This document shows positions 36,191 to 50,126 of a stretch of 64,000 nt of DNA, one piece after another. Location of the stretch: the NCBI GenBank assembly GCA_933228675.1, contig OW121741.1:111532361-111596360 (forward strand), read 5' to 3'. A program made the translations under genes and the position numbers. Source of the stretch: Stomorhina lunata (Eukaryota; Arthropoda; Insecta; Diptera; Rhiniidae). The stretch's first letter is position 1, and every line of letters starts with the position of its first letter. The notes below the pieces were generated by a model. That model was not told the origin of the DNA. It saw only the letters and a list, made by a program, of their open reading frames with translations, and did no database searches.

Positions 36191-37384
36191 AATAGGAAAT
36201 CATTTTGTTTGCTGGGACTTTTAAGCGCTTACTAGAAGTTTAACTTCTTCGGTGCGTTTTTCGTTTTATTATTTAGCATTTAAATGATTTCCTTGTTGTA
36301 GTAGAACTTATCAGTATGTGTATGTTTGTTTTTGTGAATGACTGTAAATGAATGGAAGTAAGTGTTTGTCTTCTTAAACGAATGAGTAGAATTTTGTTTC
36401 CGTATTTTATATTCGTTCATTCATTTATTCCCGGAGTCTTTCATTCATTCTTTCCTATCGTGTTTATCTTTGAGTTTTAAATGAGAAAATCTCATGCGGC
36501 TTTATTGTGGGCAAAAAGCTTTAGGACGGATTTGAATTTCTGTACAAATGTTTGTTCTTTCTAAGTGTGAGGGGGTTCTTGCAATTGGATGTATAGAATT
36601 AGAGAAGTGTACGTGTATTAATATTTGAATATTTTTGTTATATGTTGTTTTATATTTTAGTGTTTTTTTTTTAGGAATTTTACTGAATTCATTTAGATTT
36701 TTTTATGGGGTTTTGCTTTAGCCCGCCATCAAAAGACGATGATTACAAAAATGTAATAATTTATTTAACAAATAGCTGTATTTTATTTAATCTGTTGACA
36801 TTATGAACCAACATTTGGGGCCAGTCCATACCATAGAAATAGAGAAAGGAGAAAAAATCCTGAAAGTATGCAATGGAAATTTTAGAAAACTAAAATTGAG
36901 CTCTTAGCAAATTTTTAATAGATTTACAAAATAAAGTTTAAAGTCCATTTACTGAATTTAAAATAGATTTCCACTCCCTGCTTCCTATTAAAATGTTGCT
37001 TTCTCATTTTATTTGCTAAAATAATTTACTGTAATAGATCTTAAACACAACCATAAAATATTTAAAATTAAAACAATTTATTTTATTTATTTATTTGTTT
37101 ATTCCTTTTGCCTCCTCTCGTTTTTCAAATATTCTGCAAAGGCTGATTATCAGCATGAAGCCTAAAAGCAAAAGTTCTCAAGAAGAATTTGTAAATTGTA
37201 TTTAGAGAAATTAATTTGTAGCAATTATTTAAATGCAAATAAGTTTTAAAATGGAAAATAATTTAAATTTAAATTTTTTTCGTAAATCGAAAATGTAAAT
37301 ACGAACAGAAAAAAATGATAAATGGTTTAATTAAGATAATACAATCAAGAGCCTTTAACCACAAATATTTCCGTAATAGGCATA
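36191..37384. other. Non-repetitive intronic DNA
   Basis: Unique AT-rich sequence with a short TTTATT run near 37078-37100. Nothing else recognised. Confidence 0.45.
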
Positions 37385-39440
37385 TCTAGAAATTTTTCAA
37401 AAATTTCTTATTTTTACAGGAAATTTTTCAAAAATTTCTTAATTTTATAGAAAATTTCTCAAAAATTTCTTAATTTTATACGAAATTTTTCAAAATTTCT
37501 TATTTTAATGAGAAATCTAACAAAAATATCTTATTTTAGTTATATAACTTTTATAAATGTCTTATTTCTATAGGACAATTTTCAAAAATTTCTTATTTTT
37601 ATAGGAAATTTTTAAAAAAATTTTTAATTTTATAGGAAATATTTCAAACATTTCTTAATATTAAAGGAAATTTTTCAAAATTTCTTGTTTTTATAAAAAA
37701 AGCTAACCAAAACTTCTTATTTTTGTGGGAAAACTTTTAAAAATTTCTAATTTTTATAGGAAATTCTTCAAATTTTTTTTTAAGTTTTTATTTTTGTAGG
37801 AAATTTTTCATAAATTTTTTATTTTTAAAGGAAATTTTTTAAAAATTTCTTATTTTTATAGGAAATTTTTGAAAAATTTCAAATTTTAATAGGATTTTTT
37901 TGCAAAAATTTCGTATTTTCATAGGAAATTTTTTAAAAATTTCTTATTTTTATAGAAAATTTTTAAATATTTTCTTATTTTTACATGAAATTTTTCAGAA
38001 TTTTTTTATTTTTATAGGATATTTTTCAAAAATATCTTATTTTTATTGGAAAGTTTTCAAAAATTTCTTATTTTTATAGGAAATGTTTTAAAAATTTCTT
38101 ATTTATAGAAAATTTTTTAAAAATTTCTTATTTTATTAGGAATTTTTTTTTTAAATTTCTTATTTTTATAGAAAATTTTTCAAAAATGTCTTATTTTTAT
38201 GGGAAATTTTAATTTTTTTTTTATTTTTACAGGAAATTTTTTAAAAATATATAATTTTTATTGGAAATTTTACAAAACTATAAAAAAATGTTTAAAAAAT
38301 TTCCTATTTTTATAGAAAAGCTTTTTTAAAATTTCTTATTTTTAACGAAAATTTTCAAAAATTTCTTATTCTTATAAGAATTTTTTCAAAAATTGATTAT
38401 TTTTATAAGAAATTTTTTTAGGAAATTTTTCAAAATTTTGTTTAAAAAACTTTATGTTTTTTTTTGATAGCGATTTTCTTAAAAATGTCTTATTTTGAAA
38501 AGAAGTTTTAAAATTTTTTCAAAAAATTATTTTTTTTATAAAAAAGCTTTCAGATAAAATTTATTTTTTTTTTTAGGAAATTTTTCAAAAGTTTCTTATT
38601 TTTATAGGAAATTTTTCAAAAATCTCTATTTTGATAGGAAATTTTTAAAAATTTCTTATTGTTATAGGATTTTTTTTAATTTTTAATTTTTATACTAAAT
38701 TTATTTAAATTTTTTTTTATTTTTAAAGGAAATTTTTCAAAATATTCTAATTTTTATATTAAATTTTTCAAAAATTTCTTATTTTTCTCGAACAATTTTC
38801 AAAAATTTCTTATTTTTCTAGGAAATTTTTCAAAAATTTCTTATTTTTATAGGAAATTTTTCAAAAATTTGTTATTTTTATAAAAAAAAAATTGTAAAAA
38901 ATTTCTTGTTTTTATAGAAAAGTATTATAAAAAATTCTTATTTTGAAAGGAAATTTTTTAAAATTTCTTATTCTTATAAGAATTTTTTCAAAAATTTTTA
39001 TATATTTATAAGAAATTTTTTTTAGGAAATTATTCAAGATTTTTAAAAAAATTTGATAGCAATTTTTTTTTTAAATTTTTTAAATTTTTTCAAAAAATTC
39101 CTTTTTTGTTAAAAAAAAATTTTAATAAAAATTTTAGTTTTTTAGGAAATGTTTCAAAAATTTCTTAATTTTATACGAAATTTTCAAAAATTTCTTACTT
39201 TTATAGGAAATTTTTCAAAATTTTCTTATTGTTATTATTGGATTTTTTTTTAATTTTTCATTTTTATAGGAAATTTATTTAAAAATTTCTTATTTTTTAA
39301 GGAAAATTTTCAAAAAATTTGTATGTATGTAAATATTTAAGGTTTCTTTTTTTAGACATTTTAATAAAATTTCTAATTTTTTTTAGAAGAATTTTCAAAA
39401 ATTTCTTATTTTTGAAGGAATTTTTCGAATCCGGTCTTTA
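37385..39440. repeat. 31-bp minisatellite block A11 (family 1, C-centred)
   Basis: Degenerate array in the opposite orientation to its neighbours A10 and A12. A local duplication joins 38.32-38.45 kb and 38.93-39.05 kb (shared TTCTTATAAGAATTTTTTCA and TTTTTTTAGGAAATT words). Confidence 0.88.
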
Positions 39441-40394
39441 AGAGTTTCTTATTTTGATATGATTTATTTTTACATATATTGAATGTGTCTTATTTCTAGC
39501 ATTTCGGTCTGTCTTTCTTATTAATATTTTTAATTATGAATGACACTTTTGTTAATTGTTAATTATTGTTGTTATTGTAACACAAATAAACCACTTAGCA
39601 ACACTTCAGGAGCCTACAACTACAATGACAATGGAAAACCCAAACAGTAAAAAAGCAGCAACCAAAGCAAAAATTAAAGCAACGGAAACAAAACTGTCAA
39701 CAACACACACACACACATACATCTTCATGACAATGCTTTACGGACAGAGGAAAGACGAAAGAAAATGAAATTAAAAAAAGTAAAGTAAACTGTAAAAAAT
39801 CCTCGCCAGTATTTTATATACTCTCCCAAATGAAGTGGACATACAACCAACAACAACTTCTATATGACATGCCCCACTTATTGCAGCAACGAGGCGAAAA
39901 CAACATCAATTACAGACATAAAACTATAGTCGACAACATTGTAAGACAACTTACAACAAAATGACAGAATATGATGACGACAATATCAAGAACAACATTA
40001 TTTTTCATATATATATCAGAAAGAGTATTACAATTATTCTACAAATTCAACACCCATGACATGGTTTCCACCCACAAAAGCTAAGCATGACCTGTACTAA
40101 AGTCCTTTATATAAAACATTTGTTAAATGTTTTCTGTCCAACCCCTACCGGTTCTTGGCTTTTAAAAGCTCCTTTGATCAGCAAGTAGGTAGCATTTGTA
40201 TTGACAGTTGTTCATTGTATGTTGAAAAATGAATAGATTATAAATAAAAAAGAAACTAAGATAAAAACCCCTACACACGAATATTTCTAAGAAGTTACAA
40301 GGATTTTGAACGACACACTTTTAGATATATTATTTATCAAAAGGACAGCTGGGGATACACAAAAAATCAAAAATGTGTACTAATAGTGTTACAC
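39441..40394. other. Non-repetitive intronic DNA
   Basis: Unique, somewhat less AT-rich sequence with a short (CA)n run at 39703-39716. The plus-strand open frame 39556-39768 is Thr/Lys-rich, with no domain, and antisense to the host gene. I do not support it. Confidence 0.45.
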
Positions 40395-42665
40395 AACTTT
40401 CTATAGAAAACAAGGAGAAATTAAAAATTATTTTATGAAAAATGTTCCTATCAAAATAGCAAAAAAAATCCTAAAAAATAGTAAAATTTTGAAAACTTTC
40501 CTATAAAAATTGTAAAATTTTGAAAATTTTTTTTTAAAAAATTTTTAAATTTTAAAAATTTTTTCAATAAAAAATGTTATATTTTGAAAATGTTCTTATA
40601 AAAAGAGTAAAATTTTGAAAATTATCCTATAAAAACAGTAAAAGTTTGAAAATTTTCCAAATTTTCCTATATTTTCTTAAAAAAAATAGTAAAATTTTGA
40701 AAATTTTTCTACAAAAATAGTAAAATTTTGAAAATTTTTTTTATAAAAATCGTAAAATTTTGACAATTTTCCTATAAAAATAATAAAATTTTTTAAATTT
40801 TCCTATAAAAATAATAAAATTTTCTTATCAAAATAGTAAAACTTTGAAAATTTGCCTATACAAATAGTAAAACTTTGAAAATTCTCCTATAAAAATAGTA
40901 AATTTTGTTGTAAATTTTCCTACAAAAATAGTAAAATTTTGAAAATTTTTCTATAAAAATAATAAAATTTTGAAAATTTCCCTATAAAATAGTAAAATTT
41001 TGAAAATTTTCCTATACAAATAGTAAAACTTTGAAAATTCTCCTATAAAAATAGTAAATTTTTTTGTAAATTTTAATATAAAAATAGTAAAATTTTGAAA
41101 ATTTTTCTATAAAAATAATAAAATTTTGAAAATTTCCCTATAAAATAGTAAAATTTTAAAAATTTTCCTATAAAATAGTAAAATTTTGAAAATTTTTCTA
41201 TAAAAATAGTAAAATTTTCCTATAAAAATAGTAATATTTTAAAAATTTTCCTATAAAAATAGTAAATTTTTGAAAATTTTCCTACAAAAATAGTAAAAAT
41301 TTGAAAATTTTCCTATAAAAATAGTAAAATTTTGAAAATTTTCCTATAAAAATAATAAAATTTTGAAAATTTTCCTATAAAAATAATAAAATTTTGAAAA
41401 CTTTCCTATGAAAATAGTAAAAGTTTTAAAACTTTCCTATGAAAATATTAAAATAGTTAAATTTTAAAAATTTTTATATAAAAATAGTAAAATTTTGAAA
41501 ACTTTCCTGTAAAAATAGTAAAATTTTGAAAACTTTCCTGTAAAAATTGTAAAATTTTGAAAATTTTCCTATAAAAATAGTAAAATTTTGGAAATTTTCC
41601 TATAAAAATAGTAAAATTTTGGAAATTTTCCTATAAAAATAGTAAAGTTTTGAAAATTTTCCTATAAAAATAGTAAAATTTTAAAAATTTTCCTATAAAA
41701 ATAGTAAAACTTTGAAAATTTCCCTAGAAAAATAGTAAAACTTTGCAAATTTTCCTATAAAAAATAGTAAAATTTTGAAAATTTTCCTATAAAAATAGTA
41801 AATTTTTGAAAATTTTCCTATAAAAATAGTAAAATTTTAAAAATTTTCCTATAAAAAAAGTAAAACTTTGAAAATTTCCCTATAAAAATAGTAAAACTTT
41901 ACAAATTTTCCTATAAAAAATAGTAAAATTTTGAAAATTTTCCTATAAAAATAGTAAAATTTTGAAAATTTTCCTATAAAAATAGTAAAATTTTGAAAAT
42001 TTTCCTATAAAAATAGTAAAATTTTGAAAACTTTCCTATAAAAATAGTAAAATTTTGAAAATTTCCCTATAAAAATAGTAAAATTTTGAAAATGTTTCTA
42101 TAAAAATAGTAAACTTTTGAAAATTTTCTTATAAAAATAGTAAAATTTTCCTATAAAAACAGTAACATTTTTGAAAATTTTCCTATAAAAATAGTAAAAT
42201 TTTGAAAATTTTCCTATAAAAACAATAAAATTTTGAAAATTTTTCTATAAAAATAGTAAAATTTAAAAAATGTTCCTATAAAAATAGTAAAATTTGAAAA
42301 TTTTCCTATAAAAGTACTAAAAGTTTGAAAATGTTCCTGCAAAAATAGTCAAATTTTGAAAATTTTCCTATAAAAATAGTAAAATTTTGAAATTTTTCTT
42401 TAAAAATAGTAAAATTTTGAAAATTTTCCTATATAAATAGTAAACTTTTGAAAATGTTCATAAAAAATAGAAAACTTTTTTAATTTTTCCTATAAAAATA
42501 GTAAAATTTTGAAAATTTTCCTATAAAAATAGTATAATTTTCAAAAATTTTCTTATAAAAAATGTAAAATTTTGCCAAATTTTCTTAAAAAAATGTAAGA
42601 TTTTGAAGATATTCCTTTAAAAATTGTAAAATTTTAAAAATGTTCCTATAAAAATAGTAAAAACC
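40395..42665. repeat. 31-bp minisatellite block A12 (family 2, AAAATTTTGAAAATTTT)
   Basis: The unit is GTAAAATTTTGAAAATTTT then CCTATAAAAATA, period 31 bp (starts at 41642 and 41673). It shares the CCTATAAAAATA half with family 1 but has a different palindrome. Fairly uniform between 41.2 and 42.1 kb, with local multi-unit duplications (41.64-41.76 against 41.80-41.92 kb). Confidence 0.92.
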
Positions 42666-44189
42666 TTTCCTTATTTTGCCTTCACTGCCTAATAATTATA
42701 AATTAATCCACTTACTCGCTATGTAGCCTGTCAGTCTTACCCAAAAAGGTCCTTTGAAAATATACAATATCTTTTATCCACAATTATGTATTTCATCTGT
42801 TGTTTGTGGTTGAAATTGTGTCTCTCCAAGATGTCATTAAATAATAAACCAACCGAATATTAAATTTATGAAAGGTTATATTTTTGTAAATGAAATCTTT
42901 TATGTTGTTTAGCGGCGTTGTTTGCATTGTCCCTCCAACCCACGAATCTTAACATCCTGTAACGTCCACCAATTTTGGTTTTCTTAACAATACCATTCCA
43001 TGAGCTGAACTAAGTTGAATCAGAGTAACTTAGGGCTGTTTTGGTGGTATGTCCTTGTTGGCCATCTTCTATTGCCATTGTGACAGCAAGACCATAACAA
43101 ACTGCCATCATAAATTACTTAGAATAGAAAAGAAATTGTAAAAGAAGTAGCTTCTATGCCAAGTGAAATATACAATTACACAACAGGCCTCCATATATCC
43201 GGGTTTGAAATCATAAATATGATTGTACACGCATAAAACCTTCCATGTATTTAATACGGCGAGAAAGATAAAATTGATGGGCCTTAAATTGAAATAAGAG
43301 CCGTGGGGTGTTGTTCATGCTTTTAGTTATTTATCCATTTATATTCTTGGCCATCAGAGTGTTAAAAGTGAAATTTTGTATTTTGTTAAAGTGTTTGTGT
43401 TCGTTCGTTATTGAGTTTAGTTTTCCTTAAAATAAATGTTAGCCCCTAAAGATATGCTAAGATTTAGTGTATTAGAGAAAGAAGGGAACAATATTATGGG
43501 GAGGAAAAAGTATTTCACAAAGTATCAAGTAAAAACTAGACATTTACATCTAAATACTGAAAATATCTGCAACTATTTATTTTAGATGTATTTATCTTCA
43601 AAAAGTTTATTTAACAATTTTTCTCTCACCCAATATTTTGCCAGAAATTTTTCATTCCTTAAAAAGTTTAGATATTTCCTAGAAAAGTCCACAGCCATAA
43701 TGTGTTTATTTAGTACTTAATTTGAGGGCACATTATTTAAAATATGATTATGACCCAGTAAACCAGAGATTCCATAATAGAATGATAAAGAAATTAAAAA
43801 AAAAAACAAGAAAAAATTACAAGACATAAAACATAGGAACAGCATTGATTAAGACTGGAATAATTTGTTGACCAGGCCAAATAATTTTGTTTGTTCTATA
43901 AAGTGTGTCAATGTGATTCTGGACTTATGAATGTTCATGTGTATGATTGCAAACTATAAAAAATGAATGAGAGTATTAAAACGTCAGTACTAATTTTTTA
44001 AAAAAAGTTGTTTTAGGATTTAGTATATAAAATGATAAATTAGATAATTTGAGTTTTAAATGGCAATTCTAAAATTTATATATAAAAAGAAAGCTTAAGT
44101 TTTAGATTTCTAAGATTAAAAGATAAACTAAGATTTTGATTGTTTAAATGTCATATAAATGAAAATTTAATAATTAGAAAAGGTCTTTT
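42666..44189. other. Non-repetitive intronic DNA
   Basis: One of the least AT-rich intronic stretches (42.7-43.4 kb). I looked for splice-flanked coding sequence on both strands and recognised none. Confidence 0.45.
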
Positions 44190-46560
44190 TTTAGGACTTT
44201 CTATTAAATTTCCTATCAAAATATAAAATTTTTGAAAAATTTTCCATAAAATAATAAATTTTTAAAAAAATTCTTATTACAATAAGTAATATTTGAAAAT
44301 TTCCTATAAAAATAAAAAAAATTTTAAAAATTTGCTATAAAAATAAGAAATTTTTGAAAAATTTCCTATAAAAATAAGAAGTTTTTGAAAAATTTTCTAG
44401 AAAATTAAGAAGTTTTTGAAAAATGATCTACAAAAATAAGAAATTTTTAAAAAATTTTCTAAAAAAATAAGACATTTTTAAAAAGGTTCCTAAGAATATA
44501 AACAAATTTTGAAAAACCTTTTATATATACAAGAAATTTTTGAAAAATTCCATATAAAAATGGGAAATTTTTTATAAAAAAAGGAAATTTTTGAAAAATT
44601 GAATATAAAAGTAAAAAAATTTTGAAAAATTTCCTATACAAATATAAAAGTTTTTAAAACTTTCCAATAAAAATAACAAATTAAAAAAAAATTCTTATAG
44701 AAAAGGGAAATTTTTTAAAAATTTATAACAAATATAGGAAATTTTTGAAAAATGTTCTATATTAATTAGATTTTTTTTAAATTTCCTATAAATATAAGAA
44801 ATTTGTGAAAAATTTCCTAGAAAAATAAGAAATTTTTGAAAAATTTCTTATAAAAAAAGCAATTTAAAAAAAATGTCTTACATAACTAAGAAATTTTTGA
44901 AAAGTTTTTTGTAAAAATAAGAAATTTTTGAAAAAATAACCTAAAAAAATAAGAATTTTTTTTATTTCCTATAAAAATAAGAAATTTTTGAAACATTTCA
45001 TATTAAAATAAGAAATTTTCAAAAATTTTTGAAAAATTTCCTATAAAATGGGCATTAAAAAAAAAATAATATAAAAATAAGTAATTTTTTAAAAATGTTT
45101 TGTTTAAAAATAAGAAATTTATTAAAAATTTCCCATAAAATTAGTTGTTGAAAAGTTTTTATAAAAAAGGAAATTTCTAAAAAATTTTTGAAAAATTTCC
45201 TATAAAAATAAGAAATTTTTTAAAAATCTCTTATAAAAATAGAAAAATTCTTCAAAAATTGCCGATAAAAATAATAAATTTTTAAATTTAAAATTTTCTA
45301 TAAAAATAAAAAATTTTTGAAAAATTTCCTATAAAAATAAGAAATTTTTGAAAAATTTCTTAGAAAAATAGAATAATTCTTCAGAAATTGCTTATAAAAG
45401 TAAGAAATTTTTGAAAAATTTCCTAAAAAAAAATAAATTTTTGAAAAATTTCCTATAAAAAAAAAATTTTGGAAAAATTTCCTATAAAAATAAGAAATAT
45501 TTGAATAATAATTCAATATTAATCTAAGAAATTTTTGAAAAACTTCCTAAAAATATAAGAAATTTTTGAAAAATTTCCTATAAAAATAAGAAGTTTTCAA
45601 AAAATTTCCCTTAAAAAAAAAAAACAAAAAAATTTTAAAATTTCTTATAAAAATAAGAAATTTTTGAAAAATTTTCTATAAAAATAGGATTTTTTTTTAA
45701 TAATTTTCTATTTAAACATGAAATTTGTAAAAAAGTCCCAATTAAAATAGGAAATTTTTAAAAAAATTCGCTATTAAATTTTCTATAAAAATAAGAAATT
45801 TTTGAAAAATTTCCCATAAAACTAAGAAATTTTTGAAAAATTTCCTATAAAAATAACAAGATTTTGAAATATTTTCTATAAAAACAAGAAATTTTTGTAA
45901 AATTTCCTATAAAAATAAAAAATTTTAGAAAAAGTTCCTATACAAATATAAAATTTTTGAAAAATACCCTATAAATTTTTGAAAAATTCCCTATATAAAA
46001 AATTCCCAATTAAAAGAAGAAATTTTTCAAAAATTTGCTATTAAATTTTTTATCAGAATAAGAAATTTTTGAAAAATTTCCCATAAAAGTAAGAAATTTT
46101 TGGAAAATTTCCCATAAAAATAAGAAATTTTTGAAAAATTTCCCATAAAAATGAGAAATTTTTGAAAAATTTCTCATAAAAATAAGAAATTTTTGAAAAA
46201 TTTCCCATAAAAATAAGAAATTTTTGAAAAATCTCCCATAAAAATAAGAAATTTGTGAAAAATTTCCCATAAAAATTTTGAAAAATCTCCTAAAAAAATA
46301 AGAAATTTTTTAAAAATTTCATAAAAAAATAAGAAATTTTTGAAAAATTTCCTATAAAAATAAGAAATTTTTGAAAAATTTCAAATAAAAATAAGAAATT
46401 TTTGAAAAATTTCCTATAAAAATAAGAAATTTTTGAAAAATTTCCTATAAAAATAAGAAATTTTTGAAAAATTTCCTATAAAAGCAAGAAAATTTTGAAA
46501 AATTTCCTATAAAAATAAGAATTTTTTGAAAAATTTACTATAAAAATAAGAAATTTTGCT
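44190..46560. repeat. 31-bp minisatellite block A13 (family 1, G-centred)
   Basis: Degenerate on the left. From about 46050 to 46550 a more uniform core has two variants in succession, first with TTTCCCATAAAAATAAG, then with TTTCCTATAAAAATAAG. Minus-strand open frames (44459-44641, 45298-45516, 46010-46270) are repeat artefacts. Confidence 0.9.
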
Positions 46561-48110
46561 ATGACAATTTTTCTTTCAGAAATAAATAGTTCATTTTGTG
46601 TTTTTTGGTGATTTTTCCTACCAGTTTCCTCCTAAATCAATTTATTTTTTTTAATGAAATTTTATAAATTTTTTATTACTTTCTAAAACATTTTTCTATA
46701 ATGTTTTTTTGCATTACCTAAGGGTTTCCTAAAACTGACTGTTCTCAGCCTCTATCTATGGGTCTGTTGTTTTTATTCCATTTTGCTATTTTTATTATAA
46801 CCCAGAGTTATGTTAGCAATTTACACCTTTTTTATTAGTTTAGTTATTTTACATTTTTGTCGCTTTTTTTTGGGGTGATTACCCTAAAGTTTTCTTTCTA
46901 AGGGGGATTTTATTAAAGTAGAATTTGAAATACATGCGTGTAAATTGTAGACTCACACCTTTTAGTTTTATTGGCTGAGGGGATTTTAGTGACATTAAAA
47001 ACTTATATTAGAGCTTTTCTTTCTCGTCATTTTCTTTTATTTCATCACAGTTTTAAGATCATATTTTTTTTATTTGCATTTTTATAGCTTTAGCGTATTT
47101 TTTCTGATAGATGGATTAATAATTTGCATAAGAATTGTTTTATGTAAAACATAAAAATTCAATTTTCTTTGTAATATTTTTTTTCGACATTTTTTGTCTG
47201 CTTTTGTTATCTTTTACGAGGGTCTCTTTTTTTGAGCGTCTATGTTTTTGTCAAAATATAAAGAAAATTGTATAAAATCTTCTTAAAGGATATAAATTTT
47301 GAAGTTTGTTTTACTGTGTGTGTGTGAGTAAGATGAATTTTTCATTTTTTCTAAAACCGTATATAATTTGTTTCTGTTATATGTCTCTTAAACAAAATTG
47401 AGTCTAGATTCCAGGTGCTTTGGAGTTTAAATTGAAGATTTTACATAATTTAGTAGTTAACATCTTAAGAGTAAATTTTGTATAATATATTATTTCATTT
47501 TAATATTTTCTTTCATAGAATTATGTAAAATTTTTAAAGAATATTTAAACAGCAATTACATTTTATTTTTTCAAAGAAATAATTTAAATTGCATTGAAAA
47601 TTTACAAATAAATTGTAATTTTCTTCTTTTTTTTTACTTAGACTAAAAAAGTAAAGAACATTTTGAAGACGATAGAACATAAAGAAGACGATATGTCTTC
47701 GAAGCCAAAGCTTTGGTTACCTTTAAGAAAGCACTAACGCTATAACCAGGAGTAGGCAGCTCATACCGCCAGTAGCCGATGAAGTTTTTAATTTTCGTAA
47801 ATACCACGATCATTAATAAAACTCGTTACAATGAGTATTTAAATCATTCAGTTCGAAATTGGAGGGGTTGGTGTCGCTTTGTTAAAGAAAAGACAAAACA
47901 AAATAGGCAAGAAACAAATCAAAATTCAATTTATAGCAACAAAATGCATGGTTCGAGAAAACAAAAAAATTTTATCTCGAACATTGTAGCCACGCCACTA
48001 TTATTTTCGTAAACATTGGGAATATTTTTCTAATATTGGGAATATTTTTCAAAACAGAAACAAATTCTAATATTCAACAATTTAAGATTTTTATATTTTT
48101 CTAGATATTT
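46561..48110. other. Non-repetitive intronic DNA
   Basis: T-rich unique sequence. 47.65-48.0 kb is less AT-rich and includes a short plus-strand open frame (47779-48012) with no recognised domain. GGGAATATTTTTC is duplicated near 48018 and 48038. Confidence 0.4.
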
Positions 48111-48114
48111 TCCA

Positions 48115-49000
48115 TCCAAACAATTTTCTATAGAAAAATTTTCCATAGAAAAATTTTTGATAAAAAATTTTGCATAGACAAATTTTTAATAAAAAATTTT
48201 CTATAGAAAAATTTTTGATAAAAAAATTTTTGTAGAAAAATTTTTAAAGAAAAATTTTTGCTAAAAAAAATTTTATAGAAAAATTTTTGATAAAAAAATT
48301 TTTATAGAAAAATTTTTGATAAAAAAATTTTTATAGAAAAATTTTTGATAAAAAATTTTTAAAGAAAAATTTTTGACAAAAAAATTTTTATAGAAAATTT
48401 TTGATAAAAAAAATTTTATAGAAAAATTTTTGCTAAAAAAAATTTTATAGACAAATTTTTGCTAAAAAAATTTTTATAGAAAAATTTTTGCTAAAAAAAT
48501 TTTTATAGAAAAATTTTTGCTACAAAAATGTTTATAGAAAAATTTTTGATAAAAACATTTTTATAGAAAAATTTTTGATAGAAATTTTTTATAGAAAAAT
48601 TTTTGATAAAAAACAAATTTTTAAAGAAAAAATTTTGATAAAAAAATTTTAAAGAAAAAATGTTGATAAAAAATTTTTATAGAAACATTTTTGGTAAAAA
48701 AAATTTTTTTGAAAAATTTTTGATAAAAAAATTTTTATAGAAAAATTTTTGATAAAAAAATTTTAATAGAAAAATTTTTGATAAAAAAATTTTTATAGAA
48801 AAATTTTTGATAAAAAAATTTTTATAGAAAAATTTTTGATAAAAAAATTTTTATAGAAAATTTTTTGATAAAAAAATTTTTATAGAAAAATTTTTGATAA
48901 AAAAAATTTCTAAAGAAAAAATGTTGATAAAGAAATTTTTTATAGAAAATTTTTGATAAAAAAAATTTTCTATAGAAAAATTTTCGATAAAAATATTTCG
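48115..49000. repeat. 29-bp minisatellite block A14 (family 5)
   Basis: The unit is GATAAAAAAATTTTTATAG then AAAAATTTTT, spaced 29 bp (TAG at 48305 and 48334), with local variants. Strong A/T strand alternation; the AAAAATTTTT core is self-complementary. Confidence 0.88.
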
Positions 49001-49039
49001 GATTTATGTAGATAAGAAAAACTCAAAAAATTTCCGAAC

Positions 49040-49700
49040 ACTATTGATTCATAGTGGTACCTGCATTGGACCCCCATTTTTCGCCTATTTTCAATGTACT
49101 GTAATGTAAATTCGGCATACTTATTTTTGATTAAAAAAAGAGATCTATTGATGTAGTCGACCTCCATTTTTCACCTATTTTCCTTCTAAATGTACAATCC
49201 GCAATTCTCAATATAATTTTATGAAATTCGGCTCAAGTCTATTAGTAAGAAAGAGGCTTACGAATTTTGATTGAAATCAATTGACTCTGCACCTGCCTTG
49301 GACTCCATTTTTCAACAATTTTACTTTTCAAGTTATAAGCCGCAATTCTCAACTCTCTTTGAGGTAGCTGCCTTGGACCCCCATTTTTCACCTTTTATTG
49401 TTCTTAATGTATAAGCCGCAATTCTAAACAGAATCTAAAAAATTTTGACATACGTCTATTAGTTTATTTTATAAAGAGCTCAACAAATTTTGGTTTAAAT
49501 CCAACTACTCCTTGGGGTATATACTTTGGACTCTATTATTCACTTATTTTTCTTATCAGAATAAGCCGCAATTCTCACGGAAATTTGATGAAATTCGGCA
49601 CACCTCTAACGGTTGACCCAAAAAAGGTCTACAAATTTTGGTTGAAATCCGTAGACTCCTAATAACACTTATATTCAATAACACTTATATTAAATTTGAT
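49040..49700. repeat. Degenerate tandem repeat of element-derived 150-200 bp units
   Basis: Recurring words GACCCCCATTTTTC or GACTCCATTTTTC (49068, 49299, 49376), AAGCCGCAATTCTCA (49332, 49412, 49563) and GAAATTCGGC mark four or more diverged copies. Similar words (GTGGACCCCCAT, GTCGCAATTCTAAAGATAAT) occur near 15893 and 15928 inside the mini-me-like element, so this appears to be an amplified internal piece of that family. Confidence 0.6.
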
Positions 49701-50126
49701 TAAAAAGTTACGCCTAAACGACTGCAACACTTTTTGATTAATTTACGCGTAACAATTTATATGGCTTTTTTTCAGAAAATTTTGAACTTTCCTACACGAT
49801 CGGTAAATTTTTTTCTCTCAATCTAAAGAAAAGACTTTCATCTTTTAGATGGTTGTGGTAGAAGCACCGAGCAAAACCGAGCCAACTTAGTTTTTGTTCA
49901 AAGGAAAACGAAAACACTGAATTTTTAGGAGCTTTTTTTATTGCCTGATATCTCCTTAATCATATACGAGATTAAGTTATTTTCTCCTGCATACTAAAAT
50001 CAAGGTTCTGTATCTTAATTAAATTAACATCAATATTAAAGCTGTAAAACTATATTCGTTGCATGTGCTACTGAGTTTGATGAAAAATTTCATCACTTTT
50101 TGTTTTACAATATTTCACTTTTTCTT
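49701..50126. other. Intronic DNA with no recognised feature
   Basis: Unique sequence before the MITE-like element. Nothing recognised. Confidence 0.4.
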
